Shown here: piece after piece, positions 7,718 to 15,928 of the stretch
Position numbering within the stretch: position 1 is the stretch's first letter
How the letters are laid out: each line of letters opens with the position of its first letter
DNA from: Chloroflexota bacterium
Lineage (GTDB): Bacteria; Chloroflexota; Dehalococcoidia; GIF9; UBA5629
Direction: 5' to 3'
Assembly: GCA_016865895.1 (NCBI GenBank)
Contig: VGNY01000013.1
Location: 1 to 32,332, forward strand
DNA length: 32,332 nt
The notes under the pieces: model-generated
What the model saw: only the letters and a program-made list of their open reading frames with translations
The model's database searches: none
Told to the model about the DNA's origin: nothing
Translations under genes and position numbers: made by a program

Positions 7718-9460
7718 TCACCTCGCAGGTTCAAAATACCACAGGTGATAGTTGTATCCCATATTTATGCCAGGCTCTATACCCATGACATTCTTCTGGA
7801 AGCCATGGTTGGCTCTGTTAAAGACCAAGAAATCTACAGGCTGCTCTTCAGACAGAAGTCGAGACAGCTCAGCGTAGATTTGCCGCCTTACTTCTTCGTC
7901 CAGTGCTTCTCTCGACTTGGCTCGCTTAAACAAAGCATCAACCTCGGAATTAGAGTAGCCCATATAGTTAAGACCACCCTCGGTGGCAAAGAAGACATGA
8001 CTTCCAGATGGCTGCAATAAGTCAGTGTTGAACCCCATCAATATTAGGTCCCACGGCTCTTGGCTAACTGCTTCAGGGCCGTTATTATATCTAGGTTCCT
8101 GGTCTGTTTTGGGCACTTTATTCATGACATATTGCCTCAAAAGGGTTTCCCACGGCCTTAGCTTAATCTCGACTTCTATCCCCAATTCCACCAGCTCTTT
8201 ACGCACCATAAAAGCCGTATCCTCAGCCGGTTTGCTCCCGGTGCTGACTACCAAGACCAAGCGAAGAGGGGCACCATCCTTATTTGTAATCCTTATACTC
8301 CCGTCATCTTTTTTGACGCCATAGCCCTTCTGGTAGAGAAATTCAGCGGCCTTGTTTTTGTCATATAGAGGGTTAACTCCATATTTGACAAGGCCCTCTT
8401 CTACATACCACGGAGAGGTCGCTGGGATAAAGCTAAAAGCAGGGTCAGCAAAGCCAAGAAGTATTGCCTGACTAATCATCTGCTTGCTTATTGACATGGA
8501 CAAGGCTTGTCTCACCGTCTTATCCTTAAGCCCTTCCCAACCATTAGCCCGGTGATTGTAAGCCAGCAGCCAATACCCTCTACTGGGGACAGTATACACC
8601 TTGACATTAGGCAGATTTCTGAATTTATTTGCTTGTTCTGGCTCAATCCCTGTGTAAGTTATGTCCCCGGCCTCTAAAGCTGCTTGCCTGGTGGCTGGAG
8701 TACCGAAGAGTTTTACGATGTATTGGTCAAAATAGGGGGCCCCGACATCTTTCCCCAGGTAATATTCAGGATTCCGCTCAACTACAAACTTATCATTCCT
8801 GTTCCACTCTTTCAACCGATAAGGGCCAAGATTGCCGGTATAATCGAGATTGTTGAACTCCACGGCTTGGGTAAAGGCTTTAACATCACCTTCGTATTTA
8901 GTAGCTATGTATTTAGGGTAAGGTGTCAGGTCGTAAATGGTGTAGACAAACTCCGGGTCAACCGCCTGGCGAGTAATAGTAAAAGTAGTAGCATTTACCA
9001 CTTCCGGCATAACGAAGACAGCCTTACCGTCCACTTCTTCCTGCCAATCGCTTTTGTAAGTGTAGTTCAGCCAGTCAGAAAACATGAGATTCTTTAAGGT
9101 ATACACGTAATCATCAGCAGTAACCGGTGAACCGTCACTCCATTTCAGGTCATCTCTGATGGTGACGGTATAAACCAAGCCATCTGGCGATATTTCCACA
9201 TCCTTGGCTAAGCACCGCAATTGGATGTTAAACTTGTTATCGTAGGTTGCCAGTGAGTCTAATGTGTGCCCAACATAACTAAAGGAAGTAGCGTCAGCAG
9301 CTAGAATCCAGTTCAGTGTCTCGGCATCACCACCTGAACTTCCTTCTAAAAAGATGCCTCTAACTGATATACCTTGACCTTCTTTAATCTCACTTTTGGT
9401 ACAGCCTGTAAGTGCGACAATCAATATCAGTGACAGAATCATGAAGATTACCTTTCTCAT
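7718..9460 (-). CDS. ABC transporter substrate-binding lipoprotein, SBP family 5
   Basis: A 580-residue extracytoplasmic binding protein. The N-terminus is a lipoprotein signal peptide (MRKVIFMILSLILIVALTGC) with lipobox LTGC and the lipidated Cys at 20. The body has family 5 hallmarks: 'LAKDVEISPDGLVYTVTIRDDLKWSDGSPVTADDYVYTLK' and 'VRQALSMSISKQMI'. It captures substrate for the two downstream permeases. AGAGG precedes the ATG by about 8 nt. Lgt, the enzyme that would lipidate it, is encoded at 29578-30399. Family 5 proteins bind peptides, nickel chelates, haem or sugars; no feature here decides among them. Confidence 0.95.
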   Translation of the reverse strand: MRKVIFMILSLILIVALTGCTKSEIKEGQGISVRGIFLEGSSGGDAETLNWILAADATSFSYVGHTLDSLATYDNKFNIQLRCLAKDVEISPDGLVYTVTIRDDLKWSDGSPVTADDYVYTLKNLMFSDWLNYTYKSDWQEEVDGKAVFVMPEVVNATTFTITRQAVDPEFVYTIYDLTPYPKYIATKYEGDVKAFTQAVEFNNLDYTGNLGPYRLKEWNRNDKFVVERNPEYYLGKDVGAPYFDQYIVKLFGTPATRQAALEAGDITYTGIEPEQANKFRNLPNVKVYTVPSRGYWLLAYNHRANGWEGLKDKTVRQALSMSISKQMISQAILLGFADPAFSFIPATSPWYVEEGLVKYGVNPLYDKNKAAEFLYQKGYGVKKDDGSIRITNKDGAPLRLVLVVSTGSKPAEDTAFMVRKELVELGIEVEIKLRPWETLLRQYVMNKVPKTDQEPRYNNGPEAVSQEPWDLILMGFNTDLLQPSGSHVFFATEGGLNYMGYSNSEVDALFKRAKSREALDEEVRRQIYAELSRLLSEEQPVDFLVFNRANHGFQKNVMGIEPGINMGYNYHLWYFEPAR

Positions 9461-9622
9461 ATGTTTACCTCTCTATATTTTGTTTTGTCCCGTGGTCACT
9501 TGAACCTTGTTGACTTTTCTCGTCGATTGTTCGACCTCCGTTTTGCCTGCCGCCTTATTGCCTTGCTTGACTTGAAACGATTCAGGTTTAGGAAACCTTT
9601 GTTAGCCATAGAACCCCCGCTT

Positions 9623-10780
9623 CTAAATGAAACTCTCCTTTAGCTGTTGGATTACCTCGTCAATACTGTCGGGATTTTCCAAGTTAATTCGCTTTATAGC
9701 CTCATCAACTTTTTGATATTTATGAGCATCATAAATGTCGTCCAGTTTCTCATAGTAGCCGGCTCTCCTCCCCAGCCTGAAGTTGAGTTTCTCCTGAGAT
9801 GACAGTGCCAGATACCTTTTTATGGTGTGCAGGCATGCTGACTTGGCTTCAGGGAATTTACCATCTATTTCAGGGAGGAGATTCAATATATGGTCGCTCT
9901 TGAGATGGCTCGTAACCTCAAGTTTCTCGATAAGCTTGCCGATTTCCTCGACCACCTCATCTTCTGTCTGGAGCTCAAAATCGCCATCTTCTACCTTTGA
10001 CCATAACGGCACACCCGGCCGGACATAAAGACTGCGTAGTCTGATGTAATCTGGATTGATTTCATTTAAGACCATAGCTGTACCGATAACATGGTCTGAT
10101 GACATTTTCCTGCCACCAAGCCCTGGCATCACATATTCGCACAGTGAAATACCAGCTTCTTTCACCTTCCTACCACCCATGATATGTTCCTCAGAAGTAA
10201 CCCCCTTTTCCATATAGCTGAGCACAACGTCAGAGCCGCTCTCCAAGCCAATGTGCAACCTAGAAAGCCCGGCATCTTCAAGCTGTTTCAATTCTTCCAA
10301 CGACTTTTTAGCAGCAGTTTTGGAGCGGGCATATGAGGTAATCCTGGTCAACTCAGGAAAAGTTTGCCTCAAAAATGAGACTACTTTCACTAAGTCATAC
10401 GTCTTCATTATAAGGGTATTAGCGTCTTGAAGAAATGCGGACTCACCGTCTGCCCACAGCCATAGCGCCACGTTGCGGATACCAGCATTATGTTGATATC
10501 CATTGTAAACTGTGGCAGCTACGTCTCTTAGTCGGCCACCGTAACCCATTTTCCAGGCCAGTTCTCTTATTTCATCTGCAATAGCTTTAGCCGTTTCTAT
10601 ATCACTGATTACATCCTCAGCCGGTCTGAGCTCGAACTTCTGCCCCTTGTAAACCGGACAGAACTGGCAGCGGTTCCACGGGCAATTCCTCGTCGCTCTT
10701 ATCAATAATGAGTACGCCTCGCTAGGCGGCCTTATTGGCCCCAGCTCAAAGCAATGTTCGGTCAGTCTTTGCCTTATCAT
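9623..10780 (-). CDS. Radical SAM protein with CX4CX2C cluster motif, function unknown
   Basis: The 385-residue protein carries RNCPWNRCQFCPVYKG near the N-terminus, so the cluster cysteines are C33, C38 and C41 (CX4CX2C rather than the usual CX3CX2C). Downstream 'LHIGLESGSDVVLSYMEKGVT' and 'CEYVMPGLGG' are typical of the TIM-barrel radical SAM core found in HemN-like or Elp3-like enzymes. I know this CPWNRC motif from an uncharacterised radical SAM family in anaerobes; no substrate is assigned. No SPASM or B12-binding domain is evident. The start ATG at 10780 has AGGAG only 2 nt away and sits just downstream of a TATAAT, so the message may be nearly leaderless. It lies 162 bp from the binding-protein gene and has no obvious partner. 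Confidence 0.85.
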   Translation of the reverse strand: MIRQRLTEHCFELGPIRPPSEAYSLLIRATRNCPWNRCQFCPVYKGQKFELRPAEDVISDIETAKAIADEIRELAWKMGYGGRLRDVAATVYNGYQHNAGIRNVALWLWADGESAFLQDANTLIMKTYDLVKVVSFLRQTFPELTRITSYARSKTAAKKSLEELKQLEDAGLSRLHIGLESGSDVVLSYMEKGVTSEEHIMGGRKVKEAGISLCEYVMPGLGGRKMSSDHVIGTAMVLNEINPDYIRLRSLYVRPGVPLWSKVEDGDFELQTEDEVVEEIGKLIEKLEVTSHLKSDHILNLLPEIDGKFPEAKSACLHTIKRYLALSSQEKLNFRLGRRAGYYEKLDDIYDAHKYQKVDEAIKRINLENPDSIDEVIQQLKESFI

Positions 10781-10789
10781 AACTCCTAA

Positions 10790-10819
10790 ATTATATCCTT
10801 TGAGCTAATCCAGTAGCAA
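10790..10819 (-). promoter_or_regulatory. Candidate sigma70 promoter for the radical SAM gene (TTGCTA-N18-TATAAT)
   Basis: On the minus strand TTGCTA (10814-10819) and TATAAT (10790-10795) are 18 nt apart. The expected start site, about 10783, leaves only a few nucleotides of leader before the ATG at 10780. Confidence 0.45.
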
Positions 10820-10887
10820 TTTTTGAGAGTGTTTATTCATCATTGCGAATTGTATTAAGCACCGAGGCAATCTATCTTCTCTTTTCT

Positions 10888-11060
10888 GTTATTGCGAGTC
10901 CCGATGCAATCGGGACGCGGCAATCTTGGTGCTTCTTCCTGTCATCCTGAGGGATGCCCTTCGTTTAATGTCATTCTGAAGGAGTTCCGATTTTATCGGG
11001 ACGACCGAAGAATCTGAGAGTGGGGAGGACGCGAGATTCTTCGCTACGCTCAAAATGACA
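10888..11060. repeat. Composite of dispersed repeats A and B filling a 414-bp gene-free stretch
   Basis: The space between the divergent radical SAM and HIT genes (10781-11194) holds no gene. From left to right it contains: a family B fragment (TTATTGCGAGTCCCGATGCA) with a TCCCGATgcaATCGGGA hairpin; then GTCATCCTGAGGGATGCCC; then GTCATTCTGAAGGAGTTCCG with a second hairpin; then AAGAATCT and CGAGATTCTTCGCTACGCTC ending AAAATGAC. The block 10951-11018 is an inverted near-copy of 7603-7670. The remaining sequence up to 11194 contains only the upstream signals of the HIT gene. Confidence 0.75.
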
Positions 11061-11194
11061 AAAGGCGAAGGACTTGCAGTGGCAGATAGAAGTTGATAAA
11101 CGCCTCAATGTCTTATCTTAATGGAACCAAACTGAGGCTACCTTAACACTTTGCAATTGATTCTCAAGACAGGTAATATGGATAGGAGACAGAG

Positions 11195-11680
11195 ATGGAA
11201 CAAATCTGGGCACCATGGCGAATAGAATATATACTCCAAGCGGAACAAGGTGGCTGCTTTCTTTGCCAAAAGCCGAAGGAGAATAACGACGAGTCAAACC
11301 TCATCCTTTACCGGGGTGAAAGTACCTTTATAATCTTAAACTCCTTCCCTTATAACCCAGGGCACCTGATGGTAGCACCCTATCGCCACATAGGTCACCT
11401 TGATGAGCTGACTGATGCCGAATCAAAGGAGCATTTTGATATGGTCAAGCTGAGTATCAAACTGCTTACCGAAACAATGAAACCGGCTGGCTTCAATACC
11501 GGCATGAATCTGGGCAGAATAGCTGGAGCTGGTCTAGACGACCACATTCACACCCACATAGTGCCTCGATGGCAAGGTGATACCAACTTCATGCCAGTAG
11601 TTGCCAATACCAAAGTGCTCCCAGAAGCATTAGCAGCAACTTACAAGAAGTTGAAGGGTGGTTTGCACGGTGTGCTCTAA
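11195..11680 (+). CDS. HIT-family dinucleoside tetraphosphate hydrolase/phosphorylase (Ap4A phosphorylase-like)
   Basis: The 161-residue protein opens with MEQIWAPWRIEYI and a Cys pair GGCFLC (C21, C24). It then has NPGHLMVAPYRHIGHL and the histidine triad DHIHTHIVPRWQGDTNFMP, with H117-x-H119-x-H121; H119 is the expected nucleophile. The APWR start and the GDTNFMP tail match the bacterial/mycobacterial Ap4A phosphorylase branch of the HIT family rather than HinT. It would clear diadenosine polyphosphates in the cytosol. AGGAG lies 6 nt before the ATG. It runs convergently into pheA with only 6 bp between stop codons. Confidence 0.92.
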   Translation: MEQIWAPWRIEYILQAEQGGCFLCQKPKENNDESNLILYRGESTFIILNSFPYNPGHLMVAPYRHIGHLDELTDAESKEHFDMVKLSIKLLTETMKPAGFNTGMNLGRIAGAGLDDHIHTHIVPRWQGDTNFMPVVANTKVLPEALAATYKKLKGGLHGVL

Positions 11681-11686
11681 CCAATA

Positions 11687-12502
11687 TCAATTCTCGGCAC
11701 GAGGATAAGAGCCAAGTATTTTAACAAAGTTAGTCTTCTGCTCAAGCTCAGCCAGGACTTCTTGGCAAATCTTATCATCTATATGCCCCTCAAAATCAAC
11801 ATAGAATATATATTCCCACGGCTTGTTTCTACTAGGTCTTGATTCAAGTTTTGTCAGGTTTATATTTCTGGTGGCAAAAACCCCCAGACAAGCATACAAA
11901 GCCCCAGGAACATTCTTGGTACCAAAGACCAGAGAGGTTTTGCTTTTCGGCGCTGGTTCGGCTTTTTGTTTGGAAATAACAAAAAATTTGGTGTAATTAT
12001 TTACATTGGTCTCAATGTTCTCCGCCAGGATTTGTAAGCCGTAAATCTGAGCTGCTCGCCGGCTGGCTACGGCAGCACACCCTCTTAAGCCACCTTCCTT
12101 TATCCTTTTGGCACTACCAGCAGTATCATAGGTAGGCACGATTTCGGTTTTGAGCTTCCTCAGAAACTCCTCGCACTGGGCCAAAGCCTGGGGATGCGAA
12201 TAAACTGTCTTTATTCCTTCCAATTTTTCTCCGGGCAAAGCCATCAAACAATGGCTTATCCTCAAGTTGATTTCACCGAAGATATTCAGGGGATAGTTCA
12301 ACAACAAATCATAGGTATCATTGATGCTGCCGGCTTGGGAGTTCTCTACAGGAACCACACCAAAATCAACCCTACCTTCAAGCACAGCCTCGAAAACATC
12401 GCCTAAATAACGACTTGGAGAAAGCTCAGCATCACTGAAAAAAGTGATGAGTGCATCTTCACTGAAGGCTCCCCTCTCCCCTTGAAAAGCAACCCTGACC
12501 AT
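11687..12502 (-). CDS. pheA: Prephenate dehydratase
   Basis: This 271-residue enzyme converts prephenate to phenylpyruvate in phenylalanine synthesis. The N-terminal catalytic domain starts VRVAFQGERGAFSEDAL, contains 'PVENSQAGSINDTYDLL', and has NYTKFFVIS, where the family's catalytic TRF reads TKF. The C-terminal ACT regulatory domain carries GALYACLGVFATRNINLTKLESRP, whose ESRP motif is the phenylalanine-sensing site; feedback inhibition by Phe is thus expected. I chose the ATG at 12502, which has GGGAGGAGG immediately upstream; the frame also extends to a TTG inside that ribosome binding site, which is unlikely. It is the last gene of the transport/RCK operon, 13 bp after trkA. It has no chorismate mutase domain. 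Confidence 0.95.
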   Translation of the reverse strand: MVRVAFQGERGAFSEDALITFFSDAELSPSRYLGDVFEAVLEGRVDFGVVPVENSQAGSINDTYDLLLNYPLNIFGEINLRISHCLMALPGEKLEGIKTVYSHPQALAQCEEFLRKLKTEIVPTYDTAGSAKRIKEGGLRGCAAVASRRAAQIYGLQILAENIETNVNNYTKFFVISKQKAEPAPKSKTSLVFGTKNVPGALYACLGVFATRNINLTKLESRPSRNKPWEYIFYVDFEGHIDDKICQEVLAELEQKTNFVKILGSYPRAEN

Positions 12503-12515
12503 TCCTCCTCCCAAA

Positions 12516-13178
12516 CTAATTACTTGCCAACTCTTTCTGCAGTGCTTCTTCGCTGCCAGTAGTCGTCAAAGCGATAATTCGGTCATTAGCCCGCAAGACA
12601 GTATCAGCAGTTGGTACCTGCGGTTTCTGCCCGTTCCGTATCAGCAGAGCTAAAATAGAATCAGGAGGTAGAGATAACTCCTTGATTGACTTGCCCACCG
12701 ATGTTGACCCCTCAAGTATTTTGACCTCAACAACCTCCATCTTCTCTTCGCCCATAGTCAAAAGATGAATTAGCGGATGTGTGGGAATTTTCTCTTCTAT
12801 ATGTTCCAAAATCAGGTTAGTAACACTAATAGGACAATCAATACCCAATTTCTTGAAGAGCTGCTCATTTTTAGGGTCATTGACTCGCGCGATAGTTCTT
12901 GGTACTCCAAATTTATGTTTGGCTACCTGGCAAGCCACCAAATTATCCTCATCCTCATCGGTAGCTGCTATAAATACTTCAGCCCTTGATACCCCAGCCT
13001 CTGCCAAGGTCGACACCTCACATCCATCACCCCGTATACAGACACTCCCTAGCTCGTCTTCAAAGCTCTCACACTTAGTTGCATCTTTGTCCAACACCAG
13101 CACCTCATGTCCCTCTCTGAGCAACGCTTTACACAAGTTATAGCCAACGCTGCCACCGCCGATGATAATGATATACAT
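12516..13178 (-). CDS. RCK/TrkA-family potassium transport regulator (RCK_N + RCK_C)
   Basis: The 220-residue cytosolic protein has an N-terminal Rossmann RCK_N domain with the nucleotide motif IIIIGGGSVGYNLCKALL and acidic VLDKD at the second strand, then a C-terminal RCK_C/TrkA_C domain (about 135-220) with 'VVEVKILEGSTSVGKSIKEL' and 'LRANDRIIAL'. Such proteins gate K+ transporters in response to NAD(H), ATP/ADP or c-di-AMP. AGAGGTG precedes the ATG at 13178. It sits 18 bp after a second, shorter RCK_N protein in the same operon. No TrkH/KtrB pore is in the window; the only membrane partner in the operon is the APC permease. Confidence 0.92.
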   Translation of the reverse strand: MYIIIIGGGSVGYNLCKALLREGHEVLVLDKDATKCESFEDELGSVCIRGDGCEVSTLAEAGVSRAEVFIAATDEDEDNLVACQVAKHKFGVPRTIARVNDPKNEQLFKKLGIDCPISVTNLILEHIEEKIPTHPLIHLLTMGEEKMEVVEVKILEGSTSVGKSIKELSLPPDSILALLIRNGQKPQVPTADTVLRANDRIIALTTTGSEEALQKELASN

Positions 13179-13196
13179 TTTACAGTTTCACCTCTT

Positions 13197-13598
13197 TCAC
13201 GTAGCCAACAGCTTATCTCTTAGCAATTGAGCAAAGACAGTTGTCGGGCTGACAGCATCAATCCCAAGCGCTTCATATATGTCCTTACGCAACGGGTCGT
13301 ATATGCGGCAGAGTACCTTTGGAACATTGAATATATTCCTGGCAATCTGAGCAGCCATAACATTGCGATTGTCACCTTGGGTCACCGCCACAAAAGCATC
13401 AGCTTCACCAACACCCGCTTTTTTTTGCACCTCCTCGTCGGTACCATCACCAACAAGTGCAGTCCCGCCAAAACTCGGTGGTAACCGTCTAAAACTATGG
13501 GCATCAATATCCAAGACCGTCACCTTATGTCCGTCAGCATCTAACAAGCTGGCTAATTGAGCCCCAACCCGTCCACACCCCACGATAACTACATTCAT
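13197..13598 (-). CDS. Stand-alone RCK_N (TrkA-N) domain protein
   Basis: 133 residues: just one RCK_N nucleotide-binding domain. It starts MNVVIVGCGRVGAQLASLL, has VLDID after the second strand and ends 'VSPTTVFAQLLRDKLLAT'. The RCK_C domain present in its downstream neighbour is absent, so it is a half-size regulator, not a truncation of a gene with a visible remnant. AAGGTAG precedes the ATG. It lies 10 bp after uspA and 18 bp before the full-length RCK gene, and the pair may form a mixed ring. Confidence 0.9.
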   Translation of the reverse strand: MNVVIVGCGRVGAQLASLLDADGHKVTVLDIDAHSFRRLPPSFGGTALVGDGTDEEVQKKAGVGEADAFVAVTQGDNRNVMAAQIARNIFNVPKVLCRIYDPLRKDIYEALGIDAVSPTTVFAQLLRDKLLAT

Positions 13599-13608
13599 AA
13601 CTTCTACC

Positions 13609-14034
13609 TTACGATTTGGTTTCCCTGAGTAACAAGACGCGACACGGAGCTTCCTCTAAAACATGCGGTATGGCTCTGCCTAAACTAAAGGTGCCAAAGC
13701 GCTTCTTGTAAGTCAAGCCCATAAGGATTAAATCAACATCTCTTTCCATCGCCTCATCCACAATGGCCGGGCCAGCGTCACGCGACTGAATCAAGTCTGT
13801 CTCCACCTCATAATCTCTGTCAGCAGCAATATCCTCAGCACGAGTTAATACCTTTTCCGCTTTCTCTATCTCAGACTCGATTACCGCATCCAAAGGCAGG
13901 CTACGTTTAACTTCAATAATGTAAACAACATAAACCGTCGCCTTCGATTTCTTAGCCAGGTCGCAGGCTAATTTGATCGCCTCCTCATCAGCACCAGCAC
14001 CGCTCGCAGCAACCAATATTCTGCTCAGTCTCAT
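13609..14034 (-). CDS. Universal stress protein, UspA family
   Basis: The 141-residue single Usp domain opens with RLSRILVAASGAGADEEAIKLACDLAKKSKATVYVVYIIE and closes with DLILMGLTYKKRFGTFSLGRAIPHVLEEAPCRVLLL. The ATP-binding pattern Gx2Gx9G(S/T) is degenerate (GLTYKKRFGTFSLG), so nucleotide binding is uncertain. It lies between the APC permease (72 bp upstream) and two RCK proteins, an arrangement that suggests it regulates the transporter rather than acting in general stress. Confidence 0.9.
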   Translation of the reverse strand: MRLSRILVAASGAGADEEAIKLACDLAKKSKATVYVVYIIEVKRSLPLDAVIESEIEKAEKVLTRAEDIAADRDYEVETDLIQSRDAGPAIVDEAMERDVDLILMGLTYKKRFGTFSLGRAIPHVLEEAPCRVLLLRETKS

Positions 14035-14106
14035 CAGCCTACGTTATCATACCATCAATAACCGTCTTTGTGTACCTATTATAATTTCACCCTTCTAGTT
14101 ACGCAA

Positions 14107-15651
14107 TTATCCCTGCTTCCATGAAGGGTTAGCACCTTTCCCAGCTGTTTGTCCCAGTGGCAATCGCCTTCGCCAGCGGAAAAGGAGATAGAGAGCCAGC
14201 CCTATAGCCATCCAGCTTAAACCAACCCAACGACTATAAGGCTGGGTGAATATCACCACCAACCATATCACCCCTGTACCAACCAACCCCAAAATGGAGG
14301 TAACCGGCAATTCCCATTGCTTATACTTAATGTTCCCACCTAGTTTAAAAGGACGTGGCAAATCAGGATTTTTAATACGTAAATTTATAATGGCGGCGTG
14401 AGCGAGAAAGAATGAAAACAAGGAACCAAAAGCATATAAGGCACCAAGCTCCACAAACACACTCGGGGCAAAGAAACCCGGAATTAGAATCGCCAACGCC
14501 ACCCCTGCAAAAATAATAATTGAAATGTAAGGAGTTTTAAACCGACGATGAACACGGCCTAAGACCGGAGGAATAAGCTGGTACCTTCCTAGAGAGAAAG
14601 CAAGACGCGATATGCCCATTAGTCCGGCATTCGTGGCAATAAATAGAATGCTCGCTGCCAGAACAGCTACCAGGCCCGGCAATAAGTTACGCAGCCCATT
14701 AAATACCCAAGTCAAAATTATAACAATCTCTGTTTGTGAAGAAAACCGTGCCGCTATTTCCTGCGGTGTTATAGCAGAAGAGATACTGAAGGCAATCCCG
14801 GCTACAGGGTCAGTCGCCCAAGAAGTGGTAAGTTCCTGGGGTGTCATAGCCGAAAGGCCCACGGTGGAAACGCCACCAAACAGAATTAAAACAATGACTA
14901 TCATCAGGATAAGCGCCCTTGGCACTCTTATCGCCGGGCGCTTTGTCTCCTCGGCCATTTGAGACATTGTTTCAACCCCAGTATAAGCGATGGCGGCCAA
15001 TGCTACCCCCAGAATTAGATTCTCCAGGCTTGGCCAGTAAAAAGTAATATGATTGACAAGTACATCGAAATTGAATATTACCAATAAACCTAAAGCTATT
15101 ATCAGTATCTGAACCAGTAAGTCAAACACTGCTGCAGTCACGTTAACGATAGAGGTCTCCCTGACACCAATAACATTAATGACCATCAGGAAAAATATAA
15201 TCCCCATAGACACCGCTGTGCTGACAGTGGTAGATTCTTTAAGCAGCGGCAAGAAATGTCCCAAATAGGGAGGGATTACAAAAGCAGAAATGGCGATAGT
15301 CACGATATAACTAAGCATTAGCGCCCAGCCAGAGATAAAGCCAACCGCATCATTAAAACCATGGCGGGCAAAGCTGGCGGAGCCACCCGCTTCGGGGAAC
15401 ATAGCTGTGCCTTCAGCATAAGTGAGTGCAGTAAAAATAAAGAAAATCCCGGCAATAGCCAGTGCTATCGGCGTTGCTCCCATTGCCACCAAGGTGACAA
15501 TGCCCAAAGCATAATAAATAGAGGAACCGACATTGCCATAACCAGCACTGAATAAACCCGGGATACCTAGGACTCGCCGTAGAGGATGTGCCTTAACACG
15601 CGGACGGCGGACAAATTTATCGCCTAACTTAGGCTGCCACTCATTACGCAC
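14107..15651 (-). CDS. APC-superfamily permease (amino acid or KimA-like cation/K+ uptake)
   Basis: The 514-residue polytopic protein has about 12 hydrophobic segments. It begins with a basic cytosolic stretch and then GLFSAGYGNVGSSIYYALGIV, the unwound first helix of the APC fold. 'ALTYAEGTAMFPEAGGSASFARHGF' and 'GFISGWALMLSYIVTIAISAF' follow. The family includes amino-acid permeases and the K+ importer KimA. Its operon partners are UspA and two RCK proteins, regulators otherwise found with K+ transporters, so potassium or a nucleotide-gated substrate is an attractive inference, but the substrate cannot be read from sequence. The start is GTG at 15651. A TTGACA-N17-TACAAT promoter lies about 30-60 bp upstream. 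Confidence 0.88.
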   Translation of the reverse strand: MRNEWQPKLGDKFVRRPRVKAHPLRRVLGIPGLFSAGYGNVGSSIYYALGIVTLVAMGATPIALAIAGIFFIFTALTYAEGTAMFPEAGGSASFARHGFNDAVGFISGWALMLSYIVTIAISAFVIPPYLGHFLPLLKESTTVSTAVSMGIIFFLMVINVIGVRETSIVNVTAAVFDLLVQILIIALGLLVIFNFDVLVNHITFYWPSLENLILGVALAAIAYTGVETMSQMAEETKRPAIRVPRALILMIVIVLILFGGVSTVGLSAMTPQELTTSWATDPVAGIAFSISSAITPQEIAARFSSQTEIVIILTWVFNGLRNLLPGLVAVLAASILFIATNAGLMGISRLAFSLGRYQLIPPVLGRVHRRFKTPYISIIIFAGVALAILIPGFFAPSVFVELGALYAFGSLFSFFLAHAAIINLRIKNPDLPRPFKLGGNIKYKQWELPVTSILGLVGTGVIWLVVIFTQPYSRWVGLSWMAIGLALYLLFRWRRRLPLGQTAGKGANPSWKQG

Positions 15652-15683
15652 AGCTAATCGCTTCTTGCTCTCGCTGGTGGCGA

Positions 15684-15712
15684 ATTGTAGCCCTGTTCTC
15701 GCCCATTGTCAA
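15684..15712 (-). promoter_or_regulatory. Near-consensus sigma70 promoter of the APC-uspA-RCK-pheA operon
   Basis: On the minus strand TTGACA (15707-15712) and TACAAT (15684-15689) are exactly 17 nt apart. The predicted start site at about 15677 gives a leader of about 25 nt before the GTG at 15651. Confidence 0.8.
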
Positions 15713-15760
15713 TAGAAATTCGGCTCCTATTGCCCGCTCTTTAGGTAAACTTGAAATTAA

Positions 15761-15790
15761 TTGAATCAAGAATAGCTGCTAAGTTATAAT
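15761..15790 (+). promoter_or_regulatory. Sigma70 promoter for the tRNA pair (TTGAAT-N18-TATAAT)
   Basis: TTGAAT at 15761-15766 and a perfect TATAAT at 15785-15790, 18 nt apart, end 17 nt before the mature 5' end of tRNA-His. Confidence 0.7.
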
Positions 15791-15807
15791 AACTAGCTGT
15801 GACCTGC

Positions 15808-15885
15808 GGTGAGCGTAGCCGAGCGGTTTAAGGCGCCAGGTTGTGGCCCTGGAGAACGAGGGTTCGAATCCCTCCGCTCACCCCA
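15808..15885 (+). tRNA. tRNA-His (GTG)
   Basis: The acceptor arms GTGAGCG/CGCTCAC pair fully. The anticodon arm CCAGG-TTGTGGC-CCTGG gives anticodon GTG. The T arm is GAGGG-TTCGAAT-CCCTC. A G at 15808 opposite C73 (15882) is the G-1:C73 pair diagnostic of tRNA-His, and CCA is encoded (15883-15885). Confidence 0.96.
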
Positions 15886-15928
15886 ATATTAACAAACTCT
15901 CAGAAAACCCAGATTCACAGCATCTCCT

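Noticed and set aside
10888-11060. CRISPR-like array
   Set aside because: Repeat units are irregular in spacing and length, palindromic and unrelated to cas genes; they match the dispersed repeats elsewhere in the window.
11151-11179. TTGCAA-N17-TAATAT promoter for the HIT gene
   Set aside because: Geometry is acceptable, but the implied start site falls inside the AGGAG ribosome binding site, so it is probably not the functional promoter.
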